A stretch of DNA of 64,000 nucleotides, taken from the NCBI GenBank assembly GCA_037013495.1, contig CM072807.1:33584802-33648801 (forward strand), given 5' to 3'. A program made the translations under genes and the position numbers. Positions 35,812 through 45,882 of this stretch are shown piece after piece. Below the pieces are notes generated by a model that saw only the letters and a list, made by a program, of their open reading frames with translations, ran no database searches and was not told the origin of the DNA. Origin of the DNA: Hippophae tibetana (Eukaryota > Streptophyta > Magnoliopsida > Rosales > Elaeagnaceae). Within the stretch, counting starts at the first letter, position 1. Every line of letters begins with the position of its first letter.

Positions 35812-35867
35812 TGATGAGTGCTCAAAAAACACTAAAATAACCAGGATTTTATGCACATTAATTGATT

Positions 35868-35917
<50 letters not shown>

Positions 35918-37634
35918 TTATCATATATTTATATAAATTTGTCTTTTTCGGAATCACAGGTATTTTTATTGTTTTTTAGGTATTTTGGCTTAAAAATACA
36001 ACTTAAAGACTCAAAGAGGAATACTGGAAGCAATACAACACAAATATATTAATAAATAAATGAGAAAAGGTCAACAAATATGGAAAAATTGGACAAAATG
36101 GGTCAAAAATGTCAAAAAGGAGAAAATTGTGTCGCCGCAGCGCCCAGCCGCGCGCGCCACTACTGTTCACACGCGCGCGCCCAGCTTCCCTCCGCGTGCA
36201 CCGACGCCCATTTCGCCCCGTTTTTCACGTGCAGCCACCCCCATGACTTCATGCTGACGTCATCAATGACCTCAACAATTCCATTCCGCGTTTTTACATT
36301 TTTTTTAACATTTTTTTCACTCACTTTTTTCTCTCCATCCTCACCTATAAATACCCCCTTCCCTTCACTTCTAAACACACCTTAAAAACACACTTCTCTC
36401 TTATTTCTTTCTCTCTTTTCTTAGATTCTTAGTTTTTCTTAGTTTTTAGCTTTTCTTAGTTAATTTCTCTTAGTTTTAGAGTTCTTCCCTTTTTGGGAAG
36501 AACTAGTTATGTTTATGTAATTTTTTAGCTTTTTGATTCAATAAATAGAAGTGCAAATTCCGCTTGGAGGTTTTCCAGCAACGGGAATAGCGTCGAAGTT
36601 CTGTAAGGATTTTATTTTCTTTACAGTTATTTTTTATGCTTTATTCTTACATGTTATATTTAATTTGTCTGTGATTAAATTTAACTACGCTGGCTGTTTA
36701 GTAAATATGATGTAATAATAACGTTATTATGCTTGCGAAATATTAAATAGGTGAAAATCTCTAAAATGAATTGATTTTGTTTTTATTCAAGATTTTATAT
36801 TAAGAATGTTAGAGAGAAATATATTATTTTTCATTACAAACTTAAACCTGAAAATTAGATTTTAAGGTTTAGTTATCCGGTCTGATTTAGAGTAGTGCTC
36901 TTTTATTTGATGGTACAATCGCCCGGTAGTTAGAGTGAAGCTCTATTTCAAAAGTTTTTATAAGAATTATTATCTGAAAATGTATTGACAACATGTTTTC
37001 AGTAGTGGTTTTAAAACTTGAAAGTTAGTACTCGGATAACTAAATTCTTAGGTTTAATTTGGACACCTTGAATAAAGTTTAAACTGTCTAACCCCACCAA
37101 AGGTGGCATTTAAATGGTTCATTTTCAATCCCTTAGAAAAAGGAATTAATTTAATTAAGCATATTAGTTATCAACCCCACACATAGGTGTTAATTGATTT
37201 GTTTAGTTAACAAAGAATATCTAACCCCACCAAAGGTGGTATTCATACAAAAAAGGGAGAATCAATAATTATCAATTCATATCTTTAGTAACCTAGATAA
37301 TATGAGCAAGCATAATTAACTTAGTTATTATATCCATAAATACTCCGCCATTATAAATGATAAAATTTGCATAATTTTTTATTGAATCTATGTTTATTTT
37401 TATGTAAGTAGATTAAAAACACAAAAACCCCAAAATATCGTGACAGGATGTTTAGGATTTAATTTCGTTTTTAAAAGTTTGAATAATAAATTAAAAACCA
37501 CATACATTCCTTCCTTAGATCGACCTTGGGAGTATACTTATCATTTTCTACGAAATGATTTGTGCACTTGCGAGAGTTTTATAAATATTACCAAAGTATT
37601 GGCAAGAATCGACGATGTCGGTTTTCGCTCATCA
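35812..37634 (+). mobile_element. Solo LTR of Athila-like family, inside the chromovirus 3' LTR
   Basis: The only copy of this family on the plus strand. It starts TGATGAGTGCTC and ends GTTTTCGCTCATCA, flanked by TCCCC (35807-35811) and TCCCT (37635-37639), a 5-bp duplication with one change. It shows TGACGTCA (36255-36262), G-box CACGTG (36226-36231), TATA CCTATAAATACCC (36344-36356), a hairpin (36481-36503) and an AATAAA signal at 36540. The GC-rich block is the shortest of the family (about 36130-36240). An (AT)n tract at 35870-35914 has expanded compared with sister copies. Confidence 0.92.
35870..35914. repeat. (AT)n microsatellite inside the solo LTR
   Basis: About 45 bp of alternating A and T, at the place where sister LTRs have only a short AT stretch. 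Confidence 0.95.
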
Positions 37635-37745
37635 TCCCTCTCCTCCAATGAACATCAACATGTTCTGCTCGTTGTTTCTTATGTGCTTGCTCGAATAGTG
37701 CGCGCGAGCTCCTCTACCCGTGGTTCAATGCATATGCACCTATCA

Positions 37746-37757
37746 ACTCCCCCTCGC
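37746..37757 (-). other. Polypurine tract of the chromovirus
   Basis: On the minus strand GGCGAGGGGGAGT sits directly before the 3' LTR start TGATAGG. Polypurine tracts prime plus-strand DNA synthesis in LTR retrotransposons. The chromodomain frame ends right here, with its TGA stop formed by the first bases of the LTR. Confidence 0.8.
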
Positions 37758-38417
37758 CTGAGAATCCTTGTTCGCAAGGATAAACGCAAGGTAGGCTTTA
37801 GAGAACTGCCACTGGTTCTCCCAAGTGGCATCCTCGGCTGGTGCCCCTACCCATTTAACGAGGATTTTTTATTTTGGTCGATACTTTCCCTTTTGGATCA
37901 CCCTACGCTCCAAAACAGTTTCTGATTGAGGAATCATTGTAGAATTATCTGAGAGAGGAGGCAATTGGGTGAAGGTAGAGGTGTGGGGTCCAAAGTGTTT
38001 TTTGAGCCGACTGACATGGAAGACATTGTGAACCTGAGAACCAGCAGGTAGGGCAAGCTTATAGGCCACAGCTCCCATTCGAGCTGTTATCTGATAAGGA
38101 CAATAGTAACATGGAGCTAGCTTCATGGCAGCTCAAAAAACCACTGAGGTTTGTCTATAAGGCTGCAGACGGAGGTACACATAATCCCTTACCTCAAAAT
38201 TCACCTTCCGTTGATGCTGATCAGCTTAACATTTCATTCTATTTTGTGCTTGCAAGATATTCTAGCACAGATCACGCAACATTTGATCTCGATTTCATAG
38301 AGTCTTATCCACCAACTGAACGTTGGAAGTTCTAGGAATATAAGCCAATAGATGTGGTAGTGGAGTTCCATAGACTGTGTCAAATGGAGACGTCTTAGTT
38401 GAGGAGTGAATTGAGGT

Positions 38418-38585
38418 ATTGTAACTGAATTTTGCCCAAGGTAGCCATTCTATCTAGTGGTTTGGTTGATCTTATTGTAACTGAATTTTGTCCAAGGTAG
38501 CCATTCTATCCAGTGTTTTGGTTGATCTTATTGTAACTGAATTTTGCCCAAGGTAGCCATTCTATCCAGTGTTTTGGTTGATCTT
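38418..38585. repeat. 56-bp tandem triplication within integrase
   Basis: Three units beginning ATTGTAACTGAATTTTG start at 38418, 38474 and 38530 and end GTTTTGGTTGATCTT. They differ by only two or three bases. Since 56 is not a multiple of three, the extra units break the integrase frame. Confidence 0.95.
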
Positions 38586-39300
38586 CTACGATGTAGCACA
38601 AGTACTGTTCTAGGGTACGGTTAACCACCTCTGTTTGGCCATCCGTTTAAGGATGGTAACTCGAACTCATGCAAAGTTTGGTACTTTGGAGTTGGAATAA
38701 GGTTCTCCAAAAAGAACTGATGAATATCTTATCTCTATCACTTACTATAGATGTAGGGAAGCCATGCAATCACACAACATTGGCCACAAATGCCTTGGCA
38801 ACTATCAGTGCAGTGAAGGGATGCCTTAGGGCAGTAAAGTGAGCATACTTTGTCAAGCGATCCACCACTACCATAATAACAGTGTTTCCTTTTGAGGGAG
38901 GTAAGCCTTCGATGAAATCCATTGAAATTTCAGTCCAACTTTTCTTAGGAATTGGTAAGGGCTGCAACAACCCTACTGGTTACATGCAATCATTTTTGTA
39001 CCTCCGGCATATATCACATAAGCGTAGGAACTCCTTTACTCCTTTCTCCATATTAGGCCAACTGAAATTCGGTTTAATACGTGCGAGTGTCTTGTGGAAC
39101 CCAAAGTGGCCCCCTCCGGGTGATGAATGGTAGTCAACCAGTATCTGGGAAATTAGGGTTGACTTGGGAATTAGGTATACTTTATTTCTTCTGAACCATA
39201 TCCCATCCCTTTGGTATAAGTTTTGAATTGCACCTGAGGTGATTCTATTTTGAAGTTTCTCATAAAAAGGACCTTGTTGAGCTTATTTTTGGAGTATGGG

Positions 39301-40677
39301 CTACCAGGCAACTTGAGGTTGAGAAATAGAAAGAAATTGAAATTCTACTACTAAGGATAAGGAATCTACTGCTTGGTTTTCTGACCCCTTTTTATATTCG
39401 ATCTCATATTCATAACTGAGTAGCTTAGGTAACCAACGTGCCTGGGTTGGTGTGGTGATCCTTTGTTCTAAGAGATACTTCAAGCTCCTCTGATACGTTC
39501 GTATAGTGAATGGTCTTCCCAGCAAATAAGGTCTCTATAGCTTGATAGCTTTAACTACTGCTAGCATTTCTTTCTCATAAGTGGACAGAGCTAAGGCCGA
39601 TCCTTTGAGGAAAACAATGAAGTAAGCCACTGGGTGATTTTCTTGTGTCAAAATTTCCCCAAGACCTATACCACTTGTATCACACTCAATGAAAAAACGT
39701 TGAAAATTAGGTAACTTCAGAATGGGAGGGGCAGTCAATGCTTCCTTTAATTGTTGGAAGGCTCTAGCTGTAACCTCGTTCCACTAGAACCCTTCTTTTC
39801 CCAATAGGCAGGTGAGTGGTGCTTCCATTCCTCCAAACTATTTGATGAACTTTCTATAATAGCCTGCTAACCTGAGAAATCCTATGACTCCCTTGGCTGT
39901 TGTTGGTGTTGGCCACTCCCTTACTACACGAATTTTTGTGGGGTCAACTGAGACCCCTTGTTCAGAGATCAGGTGGCCCATATATTCTACCTGCAAGACC
40001 CCAAAGTGACACTTGGATGGTTTAGCATATAAACTGTTAGTTGCATGTATTTGTAGAACAGTTTGCAAGTGTAAGATGTGATCTTCCTAATTTCGAGAGT
40101 ACACTAAGATGTCATCAAAGAAAACTAATATAAATTTCTTGAGATAAGGCTAAAAGAGGTCATTCATTAGGCTTTGGAAGGTGGTTGGAGAATTGGTGAG
40201 GCCAAATGGAATCATAAGGAACTCATAGTGCCCTTCATGTGTTCTAAAAGCTGTTTTTACAGCAGCATCCTCACAAACCCTTATTTGGTGATACCTTGAC
40301 CGTAAGTCTAGCTTGGAATATATCTTGGCCCCATGTAACTCATTCAATAATTCATCTATGACAAGTATGGGGTACTTGTCTTAAACAATGATGGCATTCA
40401 ATGATCTATAGTCAACACAAAATCTCCAGGCTCCATCTGTTTTTTTAACCAACAAAACTAGTGATGAGAATGGGCTGTTACTAGGTCTGATCAAGCCTGA
40501 CTGTAAGAGTTCTTGCACCATTCTCTCTATTTTATCCTTCTGATAATAAGGGTAATGGTAAGGGCGTACATTTACTGGTCTTGAGCATGGTTGTAAGGGT
40601 ATGTGGTGATCATGTGATCTTTTAGGTGGTAAACTGGATGGAGGTTCAAATACCTGAGGAAATGAAGCCAGTAGTTT
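39301..40677 (-). pseudogene. Chromovirus reverse transcriptase and RNase H
   Basis: RT blocks in order: [53 protein letters not shown] with the catalytic Asp pair (about 40100-40130), CHFGVLQVEYMGHLIS, and FLRLAGYYRKFIK. RNase H follows with FFIECDTSGIGLG (first catalytic Asp), STYEKEMLAVV, TYQRSLKYLLEQR and KLLSYEYEIEYKKGSENQAVD. These enzymes copy element RNA into DNA and remove the template. Stops occur at DLF.PYLKKF, RN.ED, FIK.FGG and KL.RPYL, and the region before ELHGAKIYS is also broken. The catalytic residues of RT are intact. Confidence 0.92.
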
Positions 40678-41340
40678 CTATATATCTCGGGGGTGAGTTT
40701 TGGTTTTTGTACTGGAGTTGTCATTGAGAGTTATTTGGAGGAATAACCTAGTTCCTGAAAAATCATTGACCTCTTTGCGAGTTAGGGCTATAATGTGGGT
40801 GCGTTCTAATCCTTGAAATTTGTGAATAACTTCTTTCACCTTGAAGTTAATTGTAAGTTTATTATAGTCCATCTCCACTAGTCCTAAGGTTTCTAGCCAT
40901 TGAACTCCTAGAACCACTTGACAAGCTGCAACTGGGAGGACATAAAAGTCTGTTGTGATTTGAAAACCTTGGATGGTAAGGTTAAGGATGCAGCATTGAC
41001 CAGCCATTCTATTTGTTCTCGATTAGCCACCATTACTTGTAATTTCTTTTCCTTGGTTATGGTTATTCCCAATTGGGAGGTTAGGGTTTGGTCAATGAAG
41101 TTATGAGTACTTCCCCCCATCAATCAACACTAGTACCTTCTTATCTTTCATCTTTCCCATGATACGCATAGTTTTTGGATGTTCAGCTCCTGCATTTGTA
41201 TGGAGTGAGATCTCAGGTAATATTTCAAACAATTCTATTTTCAACCGAAATTCTTCCAGCTGATCTATGTTGTCTATGTGGTCTGTGTGAGGCTCTTCTA
41301 TCATAAACAACTGAGGTCGTGTACATCGGTGAATAGCCAT
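40678..41340 (-). pseudogene. Chromovirus aspartic protease region
   Basis: Upstream frame MAIHRCTRPQLFMIEE...KVLVLIDGG and downstream frame GGSTHNFIDQTLTSQLG overlap at the active site. A run of six G on the minus strand near 41117 has one base too many, which shifts the frame within the Asp-x-Gly motif. The motif reads Asp-Gly-Gly rather than the usual Asp-Ser/Thr-Gly. After it come QVMVANREQI and FYVLPVAACQVVLGVQWLE, the conserved C-terminal protease and linker pattern. It would process the gag-pol polyprotein. Confidence 0.87.
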
Positions 41341-42243
41341 AAATTTTTTATCACAGTAGTAGCATAGCCCTCTATCTCGGCATTCACGTGTTTCCTAGTT
41401 AGTGATTCTTCAAAAAGTAGTTGGTTAAGCTACTAGTACTGAATTTGGTCGTTTTTAGGGTGGTGGTCCTAGTACACCAGCACTAGGATTCAGTGAGGCT
41501 TTTGTTGTCACTAAAGTTGTTTGGTAACGTTGGTATTGCGTCATTTTCCTCTGGAGTGAACTCCTCTCTTCAATCAATCTTGCCACCCCTATAGTATCAG
41601 CTAGGGTTCGAGGTTGTTTGATTTTGATATCAATCTGAATATCATCTCTTAGTCCTGTTATAAAACATCCTATTAGGAATTCTTCAGGAAAGCTATCCAC
41701 CTTGTGAGATAATTTCTCAAAGGCTTCCTAGTAAGCCGCTATGCTTTGAGGTATGCTTCACTCTAGATAATGTTTTTGAAGGGTCCTCGTAATCTGTGGG
41801 TCCAAACCTTAGTTGTATAGCTCTAATTAACTCTTCCCAGGTGAGAGGGCCACGAAATTTGGTGATCCATCGATGCCATTGCAAGGAAATTCCCTCGAGG
41901 TGGAATGAAGCCAACTGGAATCGTTGTTCTAATGGAGTTTTGTGTACTCGAAGTACTACTCGGCCTTGTATATCCATCCAGTGGGGTCTTTCCCAACAAA
42001 TGTTGGAAACGAAAGCTTTAGGTGGGAGCGAGATTTTTCAGAGGGGTTTCGAGAGGTATGAGGGTTTTCTTCTCTGGTGAAAGGATTAACCTCGAGAAGG
42101 GTGCGAGAGGCGCACAATGCTTGTAATTTAGTGAGCACTGCTTGTAGGGTGGTGCCTACCTGGTCGAACCCAGTCTCATGTCGAGCAAGGGTTTCCATTA
42201 CCTTACTGCAAAATTCAGCATTGGATTTTCCCCTGGTATCCAT
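41341..42243 (-). pseudogene. Chromovirus gag
   Basis: Starts at 42243 with MDTRGKSNAEFCSKVMETL, its ATG overlapping the primer site, as is usual in compact chromoviruses. Then come KLSFPTFVGKDPTGWIYKAE, VHKTPLEQRFQLASFHLEG, QWHRWITKFRGPLTWEELIR, FPEEFLIGCFITGLRDDIQI and, near 41390-41330, the cysteine-rich GLCYYCDKKFMAIHRC, a zinc-knuckle variant. Gag forms the particle that packages element RNA. There are frame changes near 41960 and 41700 and a stop near 41400. Confidence 0.88.
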
Positions 42244-42256
42244 GGCTTTGATTCCA
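42241..42256 (-). other. Primer-binding site of the chromovirus (initiator Met tRNA type)
   Basis: On the minus strand TGGAATCAAAGCCATG resembles the plant initiator-Met primer site TGGTATCAGAGCC with two changes. It lies about 15 bp from the LTR end and overlaps the gag start codon. Confidence 0.7.
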
Positions 42257-42271
42257 CTAATAAGATCAATT

Positions 42272-42530
42272 TGAGAGAAAGAAGAGGGAAAACAAGAATA
42301 AGGTAATTAGCTTAATTTTCATATCATTCCTTAGTTTCTCAGCTATCTTATAGCCTATAAAAAGCAAGAGACAGAGACAGAGAATTAACCAAAATAACAA
42401 AAAGAGAAAGGCATGGAATAATAGAATCTACTCAAGCAGTGAGGTGGAGGTACTACTTCTAACTGTAACCTGCTTTGCTCATTGCTGCTTATGTTTCTCT
42501 ACACGCAGTTTAGCGCAAATGCACCTATCA
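42272..42530 (-). repeat. Chromovirus 5' LTR
   Basis: About 259 bp, starting (plus strand) TGAGAGAAAG and ending GCACCTATCA; in element orientation TGATAGGTGC...CTCTCA. It contains TATAAAAAGC-like sequence near 42355. It is shorter than the 3' LTR by about 80 bp near its start. Confidence 0.82.
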
Positions 42531-42826
42531 AATTTCCCATCAATCTAACTATGCTTTCCTGAATTTGAATTTTGGTGTTTCAAAGAGTTGACTACAAATA
42601 AAATAATTTAAACATTCACAATCCATTGATATACAAGTAATATAGTTTTTATAATATTAAAAATAAAAAATTTCTAACCTTTCAATCTCGAACTATTTCA
42701 TCCAATATATTCTAATTTGATGAACTTAATTTGTAACTACATATTTTAATTCAACTTGAATTCGATTTTTATTAAATCGTATTTTCTAAAAATCATTAGA
42801 AAATCATGTCAAAAGGGACGACACTT

Positions 42827-43070
42827 GATGTCGGATACACTCCAATATTAAGTCAATTTATAAGATAAAAACTCAAATGAAAGGGAGTTTGAAAGAGTGA
42901 GAGATTTTAAGTGATTAGCTCAAGCTTTAGGTTACACAGTAGATGTCGGATACACTCCAATACTAAGTCAATTTCTGAGATAAAAACTCAAATCAAAGGG
43001 AGTTTGAAAGAGTTTGAGAGATTTTAAGTGGTGAGATCAGGCTTTAGGTTACACATCTATGCATACCTTT
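42827..43070. repeat. 125-bp tandem duplication
   Basis: Two copies beginning GATGTCGGATACACTCCAAT start at 42827 and 42952. Both contain AAGTCAATTT, GATAAAAACTCAAAT, GGGAGTTTGAAAGAG and GCTTTAGGTTACACA. They differ at about ten positions. Confidence 0.92.
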
Positions 43071-44284
43071 TTTATTTATGATAACATATTTAAAGGTTTT
43101 GACGTAATCGTAAATAAATAATATTGATTAATTAATATTTAAATATTAAATTAATTACTATATAATTACTTATAGTATTAATGACCTTCCAGATTGAGTC
43201 ATTAATATTTATTTTAAATTTAAATAATAAAAAATATACTTGATTGTGCACTGAATGTACTCATTTGACTTTTCAAAGTTTCCATTGACCATCAAATGGG
43301 ATTATGCAAACCTGGTAATTTTCCTATCCAACAAAATACCTTTAGGATGCTTGGACCATTTTTGACAAAATAAGTAGCCAAGTTATCTCACCCAGGTACA
43401 ATGGACTCAGGGGTAGTTAGCTCTAAAGCTTATTGGTTTTACTTTATAATTGGTACCTCAAACATCGTTATGCCATAATAACCTTGAGGTCACAAGCTTT
43501 CCAACAATAGTTATAGTGCTTCAATCAAATTCTCGATTGGAAAGTTATAATCGATCAAAGTTTAGGAATAAAGTCAATTAAGAATTTGTAGGCCTGACTT
43601 CCAAAATATGATATCTTTTGATCATGATTTTGCTAAATCCTCTCCGAATATGTGCTCTTGGATTAGTAGTTGATGAGAGGTTGAGATTGGACCTTCCAAT
43701 CAATATATAGACCTGATCACTCTCAACTTCACTTATAAATTTATTTTGAAGCTAAAGTCGAAGCTCTGTGGAGAAAAAATGGAGATTATTTTCTACTTCA
43801 ACCTACTCTTAGTAATTGTTTGATGACAGCTCAAATTGAAGGGAATGAGACCCCATCTAGAGTAACGGTCTAGACATCTACTAATACTAGAAGTGAGAGC
43901 CAACCCTAGGTAGTTTCCAGGACTTAGGGAACAATACAAGCAACACCCATTACTGTTGTTCTGTCTGAGGATGCCGACAGGGACAATCATTATAAGACTT
44001 AGGATATGTGCCACTAATACCTTAGTTTTTGCTTCATAGTCATTTTTTGTTTTTGGCCAAAGTGTTTGGACTTTCCTTTTACTTTGTGGTTCCATAAGCA
44101 TTGAACTTTGAATGAAATAATATTAGCACTTTTTTTGGACATTTTTTCATTCCATAGTTTACTTTGCAATTTTTGTTATGCTTGTTAATGTGGAACCTAT
44201 ATATCCCTTTTAATTAACCTTGCATTGATTTTGGAACTTGGAGAAAGAGAAAACCCTTAGCACTTATGTAAGCCTCGTATGAAA

Positions 44285-44590
44285 TTAAGTGTTTGAGTGG
44301 TCTTGGAAGATCACACTTATTAATTTTGCGATCTTGGGAGATCACATATGTTATTTTTGCAACCTTGGGAGATCACACTTAATCTTAGTGATGCATGACA
44401 CACATCTTTTTTGATGAAGGGCATACACCTTAGTTGATGCATGGCCTACACCTTGTTATTGTAAGGCACACGTCTTGGTTGATATGGGGTACACAACTTG
44501 GTAATGCAAAGCTCCACTCTTGGTGATCCGCAACATGCAACTTTGTAATGCAGGGTATGCACCTTGTTATTGACATACCATTGCATCGAG
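44285..44590. repeat. Two adjoining short degenerate repeats
   Basis: First, three copies of CTTGGRAGATCACACTTATT with about 35-bp spacing (44300-44385). Then about seven copies of a 25-35-bp word, GATGCATGGCMTACACCTT, with changes (44390-44580). The second array also shows GTAATGCARGGTATGCACCT and GTAAGGCACACGTCTTGG. Confidence 0.75.
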
Positions 44591-45302
44591 ATAACACTTG
44601 GATAAATGTACTATTGGGGCATGGACCACTAGTGTTCTCTATAATTAGTGATCTTGGGACTCCTAGGAAACAACTTAGTCATTTTTGTAAACTTTTTGGG
44701 AGTTGGATGGTGGATTAGGAAGAGTCAACCCCAATGACCCAAGATGACTACGGTAGGTGTAGTTGCTTTCTTTAGAAGTTTTGTAGTTAATATCTTGATT
44801 TAAGTTGCATGAAAATAAGTTTGAGAACATAATATTTCTAACGGTATGTCCCTTGCTTGAATTTGATCTCTAGATTATGCGATATGAGTAGTCAAAGTTA
44901 CAAGGGTTAACTGTCGCTACGAACTGAAGATGGGTAGACTACTTTGGTCTATTAATCAATTGGTCTGTTGGCAACAAGATAGGTTAGTTAGAAGCCCATT
45001 CATCTAAGGTCTCAGGATTGATCATGGATCTTAAGACCAGTCTAAATCATGGTGAACCAGGTCCATTCTGCTCTATTCTCATGAACCTATTTTTTCCCAC
45101 TAGAATTGAAGGTTTCATAACCACTCATCCACTAGCACGTGATGGCATGTGACACATCTTATGGAGTCCAAATTCAAAATTCTTAGAGATGGGACCAAGA
45201 GCTTTCTATTGTTTTGTCTTGAATTTTGCATACAATGCATGAATTGTGAGATATGACCAAATAGTTTAGAATTTACATTAGAGATGGTTGATCAGACAGT
45301 TG

Positions 45303-45846
45303 TGTTGGGCACAGCGGGTAAAAATAAAATGAATTTAACAGAGTAGAATAATGACACCGGAAATTTAACGTGGTTCACCCTTTAATTTGGGATAAGTCCA
45401 TGGGACAAACTCTGAAAAATATTTCTTCCACTAATAAAATTAATGGGTACAAAGTGAGAGGCAATACAACAAATTGAGATAAACCCAAAATAGTGTCACA
45501 TAAGCGTTTCCCAAACTCATTATTTTGTCACTCTCTTTTTAGAAAAATATCCAATATTTTTCTAAGATATTCTCTCCCACTTTCTTACACAACACTATTG
45601 TCTTCAAAGGAAATTGTTCCTTTGGATTTGCTTTGCTTCTCTTCTTGTTTTGGTTTGTTAACGTATCTCTAAGGCAAAGACATTACCTATTTATAGGAAA
45701 AATTTCCTATCAATGTTAGATGCATTTGTCAAATGTGGTTGCACCTACCATTTGTGGTTGTACCTACCATTTATGGTTGCACCAACCAATTGTGGTTTCA
45801 CCTACCATTTATATTTTCTTCCTCATCAATGTAGGAGGTACTTACA
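45303..45846 (-). repeat. Copia 3' LTR
   Basis: 544 bp from TGTTGGGCACAGC (plus strand) to GGTACTTACA; in element orientation TGTAAGTACC...CCAACA. It has a TATA box CCTATAAATAGG on the minus strand at 45698-45687 and, upstream of it, four repeats of the ACCTACCATTTRTGGTTG type at about 45730-45810. Confidence 0.82.
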
Positions 45847-45861
45847 AATCTCCCCCTCCCG
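45847..45861 (-). other. Polypurine tract of the copia element
   Basis: GGGAGGGGGAGATT on the minus strand directly precedes the LTR start TGTAAGTACC. Confidence 0.82.
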
Positions 45862-45882
45862 ACTACATAGAGGGCTCCACCA

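Larger units (their letters stand above)
35580..37745 (-). repeat. Chromovirus 3' LTR, split by a solo LTR
   Basis: Matches the 5' LTR in the blocks GAGGGAAAACRAGAATAAGG, GTTTCTCRGCTATCTTATA, AGAGAAAGGYATGRAATA and CAGTRAGGTGGAGGTACTA, and ends GCACCTATCA at 37745. The part after the solo LTR (37640-37745) is longer than the corresponding part of the 5' LTR. In element orientation it begins TGATAGGTGC. Confidence 0.85.
37746..39290 (-). pseudogene. Chromovirus integrase with C-terminal chromodomain
   Basis: Reading leftward: a degenerate zinc-binding region near 39000-39130, then [20 protein letters not shown] (38970 on) and [16 protein letters not shown] with the first catalytic Asp in the DFIEG motif. 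A disrupted core follows, then VAYKLALPAGSQVHNVFHVS (the GPY/F-like region) and RVIQKGKYRPK, one in-frame TAA, and ILVKWVGAPAEDATWENQW, a clear chromodomain. Integrase inserts the DNA copy, and the chromodomain steers it to marked chromatin. A 56-bp triplication at 38418-38585 shifts the frame inside the core, so the protein is dead. Confidence 0.88.
35580..42530 (-). mobile_element. Chromovirus (Ty3/gypsy) LTR retrotransposon with chromodomain, Reina-like
   Basis: A full-length but inactive element: 5' LTR at the right (42272-42530), primer site, gag, protease, RT, RNase H, integrase with C-terminal chromodomain, polypurine tract and 3' LTR at the left (35580-37745). The 3' LTR contains a solo LTR. 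Without that insert the element is about 5.1 kb, compact as expected for chromoviruses of the Reina or CRM size class. The integrase wording [12 protein letters not shown]...[12 protein letters not shown] and the chromodomain VKWVGAPAEDATWE point to Reina. No clear target duplication was found, and the LTRs differ by an indel of about 80 bp, so it is old. Confidence 0.9.
42531..45302. other. Anonymous DNA with tandem duplications, no gene recognised
   Basis: Apart from the repeats listed separately, this holds no recognised coding sequence. The minus-strand frame at 43793-44101 has no known motif. Composition is less AT-rich between 43.3 and 45.3 kb than in the surrounding intergenic DNA, which suggests a decayed retroelement. 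Confidence 0.45.

Noticed and set aside
35570..42540. A 5-bp target duplication for the chromovirus
   Set aside because: The bases outside the LTRs (TCTTT on the left, AATTT on the right) do not match, so no duplication is claimed.
43793..44101. 102-codon minus-strand frame
   Set aside because: No recognisable domain, no promoter context, and it overlaps non-coding repeat-like DNA.
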